This document shows, piece after piece, positions 7,880-18,000 of a stretch of 64,000 bases of DNA. The position numbers and the translations under genes were made by a program. Positions within the stretch are counted from its first letter, which is position 1; every line of letters begins with the position of its first letter. The notes beneath the pieces were generated by a model, which was not told where the DNA came from, did no database searches, and saw only the letters and a list, made by a program, of their open reading frames with translations. This DNA comes from Parabacteroides massiliensis (GTDB lineage: Bacteria > Bacteroidota > Bacteroidia > Bacteroidales > Tannerellaceae), in assembly GCF_900155425.1 (NCBI RefSeq), contig NZ_LT700191.1, positions 1,511,198 to 1,575,197 of the forward strand, given 5' to 3'.

Positions 7880-10800
7880 ATGAAGAAAACATTTATCTCC
7901 TTATTGTTAATCGTATTTGCCGTATTTCAGGCATACGCCGCCTCTTCCTGGAAAGAGACAAGAACGGTTGTCTTTACCCCCTCGGGAAGTGAAAAAACAC
8001 ATCTGCTCCAACCTGATCAGAGTATCTCCGAAACCGTCACATTCGGACAGTCCGGAATCCCGACGCGGAAATTCCTGCGTGTAATCGGAGGAGTGAAGAT
8101 GCCTGCCCCTTTCCAAAGCAGAGGAGAGGAAATGTTTCGCCGGTCCGAGTTCTATATTGACGACAACCTGGATTCGGTGATCCGTAAAAAGGACCGTTAT
8201 TCGCTTTATTTCAAAGGCGAAGACAATAATTTCGAGCGCCATGCCTATTACCGCATTTCCGGCAAGTTGCTGAAGCCGGGTGAACTGACGGTTACGCTGC
8301 CGGTCGTGAAGAAACAGGATTTGGCTGTTTCCGGCAATGGCGATTTCGGAGTCGAGATCGAACTGTTCTACCGGAAACCGGGACGGGCGGCTGACGATAT
8401 TTATGACAAACCGGATTCCGTGCTCTACATGCCGGTTCCGGAAGGTACGGGAAAATACCAAGCGGTGTCTGAGACATTCACGTTGCCGGAAAATGTGGCT
8501 TGCGCTTTCCTGCGTATCGGCGGGACGCATTTCAGCGGTGAATGCTGGGTGGAAGCTCCGCGCCTGATGCAGAACAAGAAAACGGTTTGCTCCATACCGT
8601 TCACCAAGTTTGCCCAAAAACCGGACAACTACAACTACTGGATCGGCTGTAACCTTGCAACCCGCAGCTGGCCGATGTGGAAACTCGAATTTAACGAGGA
8701 GACGCTCTTCGAAGGAAACATCTTCGATCGCGCTTCCGATGTGGCAGATTTCTATATCCCGCTTCCGTCTACCTTGCAAGGCAGTGGCGAGATGAAGCTG
8801 ACGCTCCGGAAAGAGCCGCATCGCGCCGCTTATCCGTATGAACTGCGCGGTCTGGAGATCATCGAAGAGGCCGCACGTGATTTCGAAGTCATTTCCGTAC
8901 CCGAATATGTTGCCAAAAACGCCTCTTTCGGCATATTGGTGGAGACGAACAAACCGAATGTCAGCCTCAAAGTGAAGGCAAACGGAGCAGCCGTACCTGC
9001 CGAGCAGGAATGCCTGTTTGAAACCCCCGGCCTGCATGTCGTGGAAATGCGTGCAGGCGAGGCCGGCCATGCCATTCCGCTGGTGTTTGACGACGGCAGC
9101 CGTACGGAACAGGCGCAAATCCGCCAGGTGATCGACAAGGAAGCAGAGCAAATCTATCTTTCGTCCGGTGACGAAATCTATATCGACAAGCAATACACGC
9201 CGTATGATTATTTCTTCAAATGGTATATTTCCAACCGGATCGGCAACTGGTATCAGTTCCGTCCTTCCTACCAATGGAGCGGTTTCCGCGTTGCCGACCC
9301 TGCCGTGATCGGCCACTACACCCGGTTGTTGGATCAGTTGAAAATACCGTACGCCTGGCAAGCAGAAGGACGTACGTTGGCAGGAAGCCGGATCAATCCT
9401 TCTTTGGAAACATTGGCTTCCCCGATGTTCCGGGGCAAGCAGGCGCATGAAAATGACGGCGGCTACTATTACTGGCAGCATTTTCTCTACCAGGGAGTCT
9501 TCTCCGATATGGCTGCCCGTAACCGTCCCTATGGCGGAATCTTTGCCAAACATCGTCCGATTTATACTGACCACGGCGTCTTTATCCATTATGATCCGGA
9601 AGGAGTGACGGATATGGCCGACGGCGCCCGCAAGCTCGTTGCCAATTTCCGCTATTCCAAAGGCCCGAGCACGCGTCATACGGGACCGTCCACACTATTC
9701 CGCTATCTGTATCAGGCCGGTTACGACTGGCTGGGAGCCGAACAGATGTACGGGCCGGAAGAAATCATACTCTCTTCCCTGCGTGGCGCATCCCGCGCCT
9801 ACAGTCGTCCGCTTTACGGGACGCTTCATGCCATGCAATGGGGCTCAGGGCCGTTTACCGATCCGAAACATTCCCTGCGGCTGTATATGTCGCTGGCTGT
9901 TGCCTATATGCACGGTTCTTCCCACATGAATACGGAAGAAGCCTTGTGGACGGACGAATATATGAACGACCGCTATTCCGTTTCCGGCAAGGAACACCTG
10001 TTTGCCCAGCACCAGATGCTCGATTTCGTGGAGACGCATTCCCGCCGTGGCGACTTGAGAAGCAATATCGCTGTGATCCAGGGACGTAACGATGCCTGGA
10101 AATCATTCGGTCGCGGCAGCCTGTGGTCGCAGAAAGGCGATAAATGGAAGTTCAACAAGGCATGCGAAAGCTTCGACCTGCTGAATGTCTTTTATCCGGA
10201 CAATATCGTGGATGGTTGCGGGCCGGAAGGTTGGTTCACATCCACCCCTTACGGCACGGTCGATCTGCTGCCAGTCGAAGCACCGCAAGACGTGATGGAC
10301 CGGTATAAGGCGATGATCTTTCTCGGATGGAACAGCTACGACGCGAATGATTTCCTGCGTATCCGTGATTTTGTATTCAAAGGAGGGACACTGTTGCTCA
10401 CGGCAGCCCATCTGAACGAAGAGTTGCAACCCGACCAGGCGGTCCGTTTCCCGGCCGACGATGCGGTTATCCGTGAGATGTTGGGAGAAAATTACCGGCA
10501 ACTGACAGCTAAGACGGAGATCGCTTACGGTTTGGGGAAAATCGTCTATTTCCCTCAAAAAAACTATCCCGTCGAAGCAACGCTGAAAGCCGACTATGTG
10601 GCAGCCATGAAAGAGATTGCAGCGAAAACGGTTGCAGAAGAAGCAGACAAAGGTTGGATGGAAGCGGCTCCTTCCGTCGGTTTCACCGTTTGGGACAGCT
10701 CGGACCGTCGTACGGTCTATCTGTTGAATGCCGATTGGGCGAGCGATCAGGAACAGCATCCGGCAACCTTTGTATATAAGGGTCAAAAGTTCCCGGTAGC

Positions 10801-11029
10801 CGTACGCCGTTATCACATCGAAACGATTCATTGTGCCGACGGTTTGGCTGTTATGCCGGCTTCCAACACAACGGATATCCTGTCTGTCAGCAGAAAAAGG
10901 AATGGCTGGACTGTTAAGGTTCAGACCACCGGAAGCGATGTTGTTCAATGCATGAATGCTATCACCGGAAAGGTTGAGCCAGTAAAATTCAATAACCCAG
11001 GTGTATATGAGGTGTTTATCAATGAATAA
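7880..11029 (+). CDS. Large secreted putative glycoside hydrolase (unassigned family)
   Basis: A 1049-residue exported protein with signal peptide 1-20 (ending AYAASS). I do not recognise a named family. Visible layout: beta-rich region about 30-340, an Ig-like stretch about 345-410 (NVSLKVKANG, GLHVVEMRAG), a likely alpha/beta-barrel about 440-720 rich in Trp and Tyr (for example YYYWQHFLYQGVFSD, GAEQMYGPEE, NTEEALWTDEY), then a Rossmann-like block about 725-900 (LRSNIAVIQGRNDAWKS, YKAMIFLGWNSYD, FVFKGGTLLLTAAH) of the kind that follows the barrel in GH42-like beta-galactosidases, and a C-terminal beta domain. Acidic residues in GAEQMYG and NTEEALW are possible catalytic candidates. It stops 27 bp before an ECF sigma gene on the same strand, suggesting co-transcription or shared control. 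That it acts on carbohydrate is inference from fold hints and context. Confidence 0.5.
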   Translation: MKKTFISLLLIVFAVFQAYAASSWKETRTVVFTPSGSEKTHLLQPDQSISETVTFGQSGIPTRKFLRVIGGVKMPAPFQSRGEEMFRRSEFYIDDNLDSVIRKKDRYSLYFKGEDNNFERHAYYRISGKLLKPGELTVTLPVVKKQDLAVSGNGDFGVEIELFYRKPGRAADDIYDKPDSVLYMPVPEGTGKYQAVSETFTLPENVACAFLRIGGTHFSGECWVEAPRLMQNKKTVCSIPFTKFAQKPDNYNYWIGCNLATRSWPMWKLEFNEETLFEGNIFDRASDVADFYIPLPSTLQGSGEMKLTLRKEPHRAAYPYELRGLEIIEEAARDFEVISVPEYVAKNASFGILVETNKPNVSLKVKANGAAVPAEQECLFETPGLHVVEMRAGEAGHAIPLVFDDGSRTEQAQIRQVIDKEAEQIYLSSGDEIYIDKQYTPYDYFFKWYISNRIGNWYQFRPSYQWSGFRVADPAVIGHYTRLLDQLKIPYAWQAEGRTLAGSRINPSLETLASPMFRGKQAHENDGGYYYWQHFLYQGVFSDMAARNRPYGGIFAKHRPIYTDHGVFIHYDPEGVTDMADGARKLVANFRYSKGPSTRHTGPSTLFRYLYQAGYDWLGAEQMYGPEEIILSSLRGASRAYSRPLYGTLHAMQWGSGPFTDPKHSLRLYMSLAVAYMHGSSHMNTEEALWTDEYMNDRYSVSGKEHLFAQHQMLDFVETHSRRGDLRSNIAVIQGRNDAWKSFGRGSLWSQKGDKWKFNKACESFDLLNVFYPDNIVDGCGPEGWFTSTPYGTVDLLPVEAPQDVMDRYKAMIFLGWNSYDANDFLRIRDFVFKGGTLLLTAAHLNEELQPDQAVRFPADDAVIREMLGENYRQLTAKTEIAYGLGKIVYFPQKNYPVEATLKADYVAAMKEIAAKTVAEEADKGWMEAAPSVGFTVWDSSDRRTVYLLNADWASDQEQHPATFVYKGQKFPVAVRRYHIETIHCADGLAVMPASNTTDILSVSRKRNGWTVKVQTTGSDVVQCMNAITGKVEPVKFNNPGVYEVFINE

Positions 11030-11056
11030 TTGGATTTTTTGGTTATATTTGCAGAT

Positions 11057-11602
11057 ATGGGGAATGCATCTTTGGATATTATAGATCGATATCAGCATAT
11101 TTATATGGAGTATGCCCCGATGTTGATACGCTTTGCAGAGAAATTCGTTTCCGGTTTCTTTGCCGAAGATATTGTCCATGATGTATTCCTGAGACTATGG
11201 GATAAGCAGGTATTCCGTCTCCCGGAGAATGACCTGAAACGGATTCTTTATGTCTCCGTCCGGAATGCCTGCTTGGATTACCTCCGCCGGATGAATATAG
11301 AACAAGAGGTCATCGATCATCGTGCCCTTCAGCTGAAATTGGACGAACTTGACTTCTTTGAGGCTTCCGACGAACTTTTCATGCGGGAAGACCTCCTTGA
11401 GCTACTGATGAAAAAGATAGCCGAGTTGCCTGAAAGAAGCCAGGAAATCTTTCGAATGTCTTATATCGAAGGCCTGAAAGCGGCCGAAATAGCCGAACGC
11501 CTGAATCTCTCCGTCCGCACGGTCGAGAACCTGCTCTATCGCTCCCTCCTTCATTTGCGTAAGAGCTGTTCGAATCTGTTCCTGCTTATCTTCCTTTTAT
11601 AA
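11057..11602 (+). CDS. ECF (SigE-type) RNA polymerase sigma-70 factor, no adjacent FecR
   Basis: A sigma factor of about 181 residues with only regions 2 and 4. Region 2 lies near residues 25-90 (FFAEDIVHDVFLRLWDKQ, then RNACLDYLRRMN) and region 4 near 125-175, with the helix-turn-helix LKAAEIAERLNLSVRTVENLLYRSLLHLRK. Such factors in Bacteroidetes usually sit next to a FecR anti-sigma gene and a SusC with an STN domain. Here the next gene is a convergent GH92 enzyme and the nearest FecR without its own sigma is at 21956. The ATG at 11057 was chosen over an in-frame TTG at 11030 because the ATG gives a normal N-terminus. TATATTTG at 11044-11051 resembles a -7 box but lies too close to the ATG to be a convincing promoter. 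Confidence 0.9.
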   Translation: MGNASLDIIDRYQHIYMEYAPMLIRFAEKFVSGFFAEDIVHDVFLRLWDKQVFRLPENDLKRILYVSVRNACLDYLRRMNIEQEVIDHRALQLKLDELDFFEASDELFMREDLLELLMKKIAELPERSQEIFRMSYIEGLKAAEIAERLNLSVRTVENLLYRSLLHLRKSCSNLFLLIFLL

Positions 11603-11647
11603 CGGAATCCCGTGCATTGTTCCGATATGTGGTCGGCCTTTTCTTCG

Positions 11648-13849
11648 TCAGTCGACAAACTCGCCGGAAGGAGGATTCATCCCTTTTCTCACTCCCCACT
11701 TCTTATTGGGGCGGTTTCCCATAAATAACTCCAATGTCCCGCCGTTTATGACATCCTCATGAGTAAACCAAGTCTTTGTATATTGAGCGCCATTCAATTT
11801 TGCGGATTGAATATATTTATTTTCCTGCGAGACTCCATGAGCAATCACGGTGAACACTTTCCCATTCGCCAATCGAATCTCCGATTTGTCGAATAGAGGA
11901 CTTCCTATCGTATAAACAGGCACTCCCGGAGAGACCGGATAAAAACCTAATGCGGAGAATACATAGAAAGCCGACATTCCACCACCATCTTCATCACCGC
12001 AAATACCCATCAGGTCATTCCTGAACCAACTTTCCATCAGCATACGAATCCGTTTTTGCGTCTTCCATGGTTGCCCGGCATAGTTATATAGATAAGGAAT
12101 GTGGAAACTCGGCTCATTTCCCATCACGAACTGCCCGACATTGCCCGTGGCATCCGGGTGAAGAGCGTAATATTGCCATTTAGCCATTTTCATATCCTCG
12201 ACAAACAACTGGTCCAGCCTCTCGATAAAAGGCGCATTACCACCGAAAAGATCAATCAAATCCTGAATATGATGACGCACATCCCAATTATAAGTCCAAG
12301 CATTGTTCTCATCAAAATAAGCCCTGGCTCCGATACCCCCGGAAAAAATGTAGTCGAAAGGTTCTATAAATTTCCCCTCCTTATCCTTCGGATGGAAGAA
12401 ATTGGTCTCTTTGTTAAAGACATTCCGGTAGTTGTAAGAACGATCCTTAAAGAAACGATAATCCTCCTCTTTCCCCAAGTATTTAGCTAATTGGGCGATA
12501 CACCAATCGTCGTAGGATGCGGCTGTAGTTACGGCTACCGCTTGTCGCTGTTCAAATGGACTTACCTCCGTAAACTCTTCTTTTTCGCCCGGATGCAAAG
12601 CCGGGAACCAACCATTCTTATGGTAAAAATCATCCAAAGCAGTTTTAGGCCCCCGATACCAAGGGATCATCGACTCTGTCATCACCGTATGTTTCATTCC
12701 TTCGAAAGCCTTTTCCACGTCAAATCGCAACCCTTTGTTTAAAGCATCCGCAAAAACACTTGCCGCATGATTGCCGTTCATGTAATGCGCATCTCCAAAC
12801 ACACAAGGGAAAGTAGGTACCCATCCGGATTGCTCATACATCCGGATATAAGACGCTAATTTTTGTTCCTGAGCCTCCGGATTTAATAGCACTTGCAACG
12901 GATGAAGGGCCAGATAAGTATCCCATACCCAATCATCCACCCAAAAATCCACTCCGTTATCTTCATGTACCTTACCATCATACGCACTGAAATATTTTCC
13001 CTCTTCGGAGATATTGACCATTCTCTCGTGTGTCCGGTACAAAGCGGTATAGAATGTGGTCTTTTGATCCTCTGTCCCTCCTTCAATCTTTATTTTGCTC
13101 AACACGTCGTTCCATTTCTCCCGAGCTTGCGAAGCTAATTTTTCTACGTTGAAGTCTTTGATTTCATTATACAAATTACGTTTGGCCTGTTCTATCCCGA
13201 TATAAGAAATTCCATAACGAACATTCACCTCATTCTCCGACGCCGGGAATTCGGCAAATACCAAAGAACGAGAGAGGCTGTCGACTTGAATTGGACGGGC
13301 ATCAAACTCCAAATAGAAATAGTGTTTTATCCCGGCGAAATTATCATATCCGCACAAAGCTCCATCTTTTATATCGATCTCTCCTCTGCCATTGGCTTTC
13401 AACAGGAGAAACCGTCGGTCCGAGTCCTCAAACCGGAAACGATAGATCGCGGATTTAGCAGCTGGAGCAAAATCCACCCCTACGGAGAAATCATCCAAAT
13501 ACACGGAATAATTATAAGGTGTAGATTTTTCATGATCATATCGATACTTTAGATTCTCGTCGAAATCTTTGATATCCCCTCTGTAAGGCAACAGCAGCAA
13601 TGAATAGCCTTGCCTATGGGAAGGGCTGTTCAGAGCCAGTCCTTCCATACGATCCGTTATAAATTCATTATGAGTTGGAATCATCCGCAACATGCTGTTA
13701 GGCAGATGAGTAGTCGGGTAAGTAGGCACAAGCAGATGGCTGATATTCCCAATCCTGTTATTCACATAATCCACGGGTGTTTTTTCTATTTCACTTATGC
13801 AACCACATAATAATAGAAATAAAGCTGTCTGAAATAATAGTTTCTTCAT
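11648..13849 (-). CDS. GH92 family exo-alpha-mannosidase lipoprotein
   Basis: A lipoprotein of 733 residues (lipobox LLLCGC near residue 15) of glycoside hydrolase family 92, calcium-dependent exo-alpha-mannosidases that trim host N-glycans or yeast mannan. The family signature near the C-terminus is clear: GICGDEDGGGMSAFYVFSAL followed by GFYPVSPG, with the acidic cluster that serves as base and metal ligand. The N-terminal beta-sandwich contains VNNRIGNISHLLVPTYPTTHLP, and the (alpha/alpha)6 domain follows from about residue 240. The ATG at 13849 is preferred to the TTG at 13879. It is transcribed away from the SusC/SusD operon of PUL A and has its own promoter-like sequence at 13895-13926. 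Linkage specificity (1,2, 1,3, 1,4 or 1,6) cannot be read from sequence. Confidence 0.9.
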   Translation of the reverse strand: MKKLLFQTALFLLLCGCISEIEKTPVDYVNNRIGNISHLLVPTYPTTHLPNSMLRMIPTHNEFITDRMEGLALNSPSHRQGYSLLLLPYRGDIKDFDENLKYRYDHEKSTPYNYSVYLDDFSVGVDFAPAAKSAIYRFRFEDSDRRFLLLKANGRGEIDIKDGALCGYDNFAGIKHYFYLEFDARPIQVDSLSRSLVFAEFPASENEVNVRYGISYIGIEQAKRNLYNEIKDFNVEKLASQAREKWNDVLSKIKIEGGTEDQKTTFYTALYRTHERMVNISEEGKYFSAYDGKVHEDNGVDFWVDDWVWDTYLALHPLQVLLNPEAQEQKLASYIRMYEQSGWVPTFPCVFGDAHYMNGNHAASVFADALNKGLRFDVEKAFEGMKHTVMTESMIPWYRGPKTALDDFYHKNGWFPALHPGEKEEFTEVSPFEQRQAVAVTTAASYDDWCIAQLAKYLGKEEDYRFFKDRSYNYRNVFNKETNFFHPKDKEGKFIEPFDYIFSGGIGARAYFDENNAWTYNWDVRHHIQDLIDLFGGNAPFIERLDQLFVEDMKMAKWQYYALHPDATGNVGQFVMGNEPSFHIPYLYNYAGQPWKTQKRIRMLMESWFRNDLMGICGDEDGGGMSAFYVFSALGFYPVSPGVPVYTIGSPLFDKSEIRLANGKVFTVIAHGVSQENKYIQSAKLNGAQYTKTWFTHEDVINGGTLELFMGNRPNKKWGVRKGMNPPSGEFVD

Positions 13850-14636
13850 GAGATTGTATTTGATAATAGCGATTCCCAAACATCTATCTTACTACAAAGA
13901 TGGAAAATTAAAATTGATGAAGCAAAATTTTTCCAATCAGACTCAAACTACTTGCCGACAATTGTAGGCTTGCATCCGGCGTATTGATCCTGTCCGTCGC
14001 TTGCAAAAAAAATGACAATATCCCCACTAAAATCGTATTTATACTGTAAGTGTTTGATTATTATAGAAGTAATGAAAATGCCAGTTTATTAAAAAATATT
14101 ACCCTATAGGGAAATTTGAATTAAACAGGGTAGAAAACCAAATTAGATGCAGTAGTAGTTTCGATTCGAACCAATGGCTTTTTGGGGAATATGACAATAA
14201 CTATTAAGGTCGGAGAAAGACGGTCTGTTTGATTTTTGTGTTTAGTTCTCAATGATTATCGGGTGGACTATGATAAGGTTTATTACAGAAAATAAAAATT
14301 AAGCAAAGCCTCTTGTGCGGTCGGCTCTCTTTTTTGTAAAGTTCTTCAAAAAGAATACTTGCCTTTAACATTAAGAGAAGTGTCGGTTTGTCGTGAAAAA
14401 GGGATTGTTGGTTGTTGATTTGATTGCTTTTTATATGTTTTGCCGACATATGTATATATCGTGGTGGAGCATGTAGCTATAGGAATGAACGTTTTTAATA
14501 TCTTTTATTAAAGTCGAAAACCTTTAAAAGGTAAGATTGTCTCAGTTCCTATCTGTTCAAAAGATCGTTTATCCTATGAGTATCAAAAGAAGTGTAATTG
14601 TAAAGTGTTTGCTTTTTAGTAGATTGGATGATGTTG
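13850..14636. other. Long AT-rich non-coding region upstream of PUL A
   Basis: About 790 bp with no convincing gene. Two short open frames (14249-14449 minus and 14537-14719 plus) have no recognisable domains or good start context. Visible features: a GH92 promoter at its left end, a perfect 10-bp palindrome CCCTATAGGG at about 14103-14112, and a short ACCTT/AAGGT hairpin near 14520. Together with the invertible-type segment to its right it forms a leader region of more than 1.1 kb, unusually long for this window. Confidence 0.5.
13895..13926 (-). promoter_or_regulatory. Candidate promoter of the GH92 gene
   Basis: Reading on the minus strand, TTTG (13926-13923) is followed by a 20-bp spacer and CATCTTTG (13902-13895). 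This matches the Bacteroidetes promoter (TTTG, 19-21 bp, TAnnTTTG) apart from the first base of the -7 box. It would start RNA near 13888, about 40 bases before the GH92 ATG. Confidence 0.6.
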
Positions 14637-14984
14637 TAGTCCTGGAAGAACTATGGTATTTTTTTATATCGGGGGTAAATGTACGGGAAAAAAGTCATAT
14701 TAGTGTTTTATTTATATAAAAAATATATCACAAAAAAGCTTTAGAAATATAATTGCTTGAAAATAAAAGCTCCAACTTGTAAAAAAGTGTATGATCCTTC
14801 TTTTGTGGGTAAGATATCAAGATTTTATTTTTGATATTCTTATACCTGCTATGTTTATGATATGCAGACTAAGCATGTGTCGGTCTTTGGTTTAACATTC
14901 GGATGCGATAAGCTTGAGTTTAGAGCGAATTGCTGTGATAGGAGCTGCTACTTTAGAATAATCGCCATAGTTCTTCCAGAACTA
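14637..14984. repeat. Inverted-repeat-bounded segment, candidate invertible promoter element
   Basis: The arms at 14637-14656 and 14965-14984 are inverted copies of a 20-bp sequence with 19 matches, including a perfect 15-bp core CTGGAAGAACTATGG (14642-14656) and its complement (14965-14979). They enclose 308 bp of AT-rich non-coding DNA holding one consensus promoter aimed at the susC that starts at 15015. This is the layout of site-specific-recombinase invertible promoters in Bacteroidales; no recombinase gene lies in the window. As drawn, the promoter would be in the ON orientation. The repeat is seen directly; inversion is inferred. Confidence 0.75.
14801..14833 (+). promoter_or_regulatory. 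Consensus promoter for the PUL A susC operon
   Basis: TTTTG ends at 14805, a 20-bp spacer follows, and TATTTTTG occupies 14826-14833. This is a full match to the Bacteroidetes primary-sigma promoter (TTTG, 19-21 bp, TAnnTTTG). RNA would begin near 14840 and run through the right-hand inverted repeat into susC, giving a leader of about 175 bases. I found no such promoter on the opposite strand inside the same repeat-bounded segment, so inversion should switch the operon off. Confidence 0.7.
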
Positions 14985-15014
14985 ATTATTGTTAAACTTT
15001 AAATTATCCAAAGC

Positions 15015-18000
15015 ATGGATTTAGTATCAAAGGGAAAAAAGAAGCGGAAACGGATAATAATCCTGCCACTCCTTGCCGGAGTTATAGGATATTATCCATT
15101 AGAGACCAGTGCTACTTTGTACAACTATCCGGTGTCGGAAGTCGCACAAAGCAAATCTCTCACGAAAAGAACTGTACAAGGAGTTGTGTATGATGCTGTG
15201 ACTAACGAAACGCTGATCGGTGTGAATGTCCGTATAAAGGGAACAAGCCAAGGAACGGTTACCGATATGGATGGTAAGTTTTACATCGATGTCACCGGTA
15301 AAGATGAATTGATCTTTTCGTACATCGGCTATAAAGAGCATGTTGTGGAAGTCGGCGATTTGGGTGTTATCAATGTGAAAATGCAATCCGACAACGAAAT
15401 GCTGGATGAAGTGGTCATTGTAGGAGCAGGTACACAGAAAAAAGTATCTATCACAGGAGCGATCACTTCGGTTGAAGGTATAACCTTGAAAACGCCGACT
15501 TCTTCGCTTACCAATTCGTTTGCGGGAAAACTATCCGGTATCATCGCAACGACAAGTTCCGGAGAACCCGGACAGGCTTCAACATTTTATATCCGCGGTA
15601 TCAACACTTTCGGAGGGGTGGCAACTCCTTTGATCTTGCTTGACGGAGTGGAAATTTCCAGTGGCGACCTGAACCGTATTCCGGCAGAATCCATTGAAAG
15701 TTTTTCTTTGTTGAAAGATGCATCTGCAACAGCCATCTATGGTAATCGAGGAGCTAATGGCGTTATGTTGGTGACAACCAAAAGCGGATCCGAAAACATG
15801 AAGACAACAATCAATGTTTCTTTGGAAACGTCTTATTTCCATCCGATGAACAAAACTGAATTTGCCGATGGACCAACGTTTATGCGGACATACAATGAAG
15901 CGGAACAGGCACGTAGTTTGACGACGATCACGCCGAGATATACGGAAGAGCAGATCATGAATACCTTGAACGGAGTTAATCCTTATGTCTATCCCGATGT
16001 CGATTGGTACGACTTGCTGTTTAAAAAAGGCAACCTCAACCAACGTGCCAACGTCAACGTGCAAGGAGGCGGCTCGCGTGTAAGATATTATATGAGTTTG
16101 CAGGCCAACCATGACACAGGCTTGCTGGATGCTCCGTCTGACTATTATTACAATCCTAATATCAACAACTGGGAATATAACTTCCAAAATAACATTTCAT
16201 ACAAGCTGACCAATACGACGACTATTGATATGCGTATGATAGCGCAGATCGGCAATAAGAAAGGCCCAAACTATAGCGTTTCGGATCTGTACAAAAGTGT
16301 TATGACTGCAAACCCTGTTTCTTTCCCTGCCTATTTTCCGGGTGAAGATGGGGATGAACGTCACATCTATTTCGGAAATACATTGATTAAATCGGGAAAA
16401 TACGGGCAAAATCCCTATGAATACATGATGAGTTCGTTTAAGGAAAACAACTATAACACGTTGAACACATCCATTGTAATCAACCAGGATTTCAGCTTTC
16501 TTACGAAAGGGTTGAGTGCAAAAGTGCTGGTCAATTTCAAGAACTATTCATCTGCAAACTACAACCGAACGATCGAGTCTTATTTCTATGAAGTAAAGGA
16601 AGGCTCTTTTAATCCTGAAACAGGAGGGTATGAACTGAACTTGTTGCGTACGGGTGAAGATTTTATCCGTCAGTCGGACATCAGCAAAGCCTCTGACCAG
16701 ACGTTCTATTTGGATGCACGTGTAGACTGGAAACGTAGTTTCGGTATGCATAACATGAGTGCCATGTTCATGTACATGATGCGCGAATACAGGAATAGCA
16801 TCCTTCCGAACCGCAACCAGGGCTACTCCGGCCGTCTTACGTATGATTATTCTAACAAGTATCTGGTAGAATTCAATTTCGGCTATAACGGTTCCGAACG
16901 CTTGGCGCGAGAAGACCGTTTCGAATTCTTTCCTGCTGCTTCTGTCGGTTGGGTTATAAGCAGTGAAAAGTTTTGGAAACCGCTCTCCGATTATATCAGT
17001 CATTTTAAAGTTAGAGGATCTTATGGGTTGGTTGGTAGTGACTCGTTCAATGGGGATGCCCAGCATTTCTTGTATCAAAACCAAGTCGGCATAGGTAACG
17101 GTGCCAGCTATATAACCGGTTTGCCGACTAATTCGATAACCAGACAGGGACACTCGTTCAACATCCTTGCCGTGCAAAACGCCAGTTGGGAACATGTCAA
17201 GAAATTGGATATCGGGGTTGACTTGTCTCTGTTTAACCAAGTGAATATCACGTTCGACTATTTTCGGGACCATCGCGACCGTATTTTGATGAAACGCGCC
17301 TCTTTCCCAAAAATTCTGGGATATTGGGGATCTACGCCTTGGAGCAATATCGGGGAGGTTATCAACAAAGGTGTCGAACTGAGCGTAAATTGGAATAAGC
17401 AGATAGGAAGGGATTGGAACATCGACTTTAGGGGCAACTTTACCTATAACCAGAACAGATACGAGTATGTGGACGAACCGGACTATCCGTATGTATGGCA
17501 GACCAATACCAACAAACCCTTGAACACACTGAAAGGTTTTGTTGCAGATGGTTTGTTTACCAGCCAGGAAGAGATCGATAATTGGGCCGACCAGTCTCAA
17601 TTGGGCAGTAACATCATGCCTGGCGATATCAAATATCGGGATATAAACGGCGACGGGATCATTAATAATGAAGACAAAGTCCTATTATCTTCTTATAACA
17701 ATATACCTCGTATTCAATATGGTTTGGGACTGAATGTCAGATACAAGAAGATTGATTTTGGCGTATTCTTCAATGGTTCGGCAAAGCGTAAGCTTATGAT
17801 CAATTCCGGTTATGCGCCTTTTATTGCTTCCGGTGGAGACGGGAACAATACTGAGACCCTATCTCGTAATTTGATGCAGTGGATCGCGGATGAGCATTGG
17901 TCGGCAGACAATCCGAATCCTAATGCCATCTATCCTCGATTGGGTATTACCGATGCCGATATCAAGAACAATACGCAAGAAAGTTCCTATTGGATACGCA

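Noticed and set aside
7907-9679. 590-codon open frame on the minus strand
   Set aside because: It lies wholly inside the 1049-residue plus-strand gene, whose signal peptide and domain pattern are convincing; the minus frame has no recognisable domain and is a GC-driven shadow.
14249-14719. Two short open frames in the PUL A leader region
   Set aside because: No domain, poor start context, and the second overlaps the left inverted-repeat arm; treated as non-coding.
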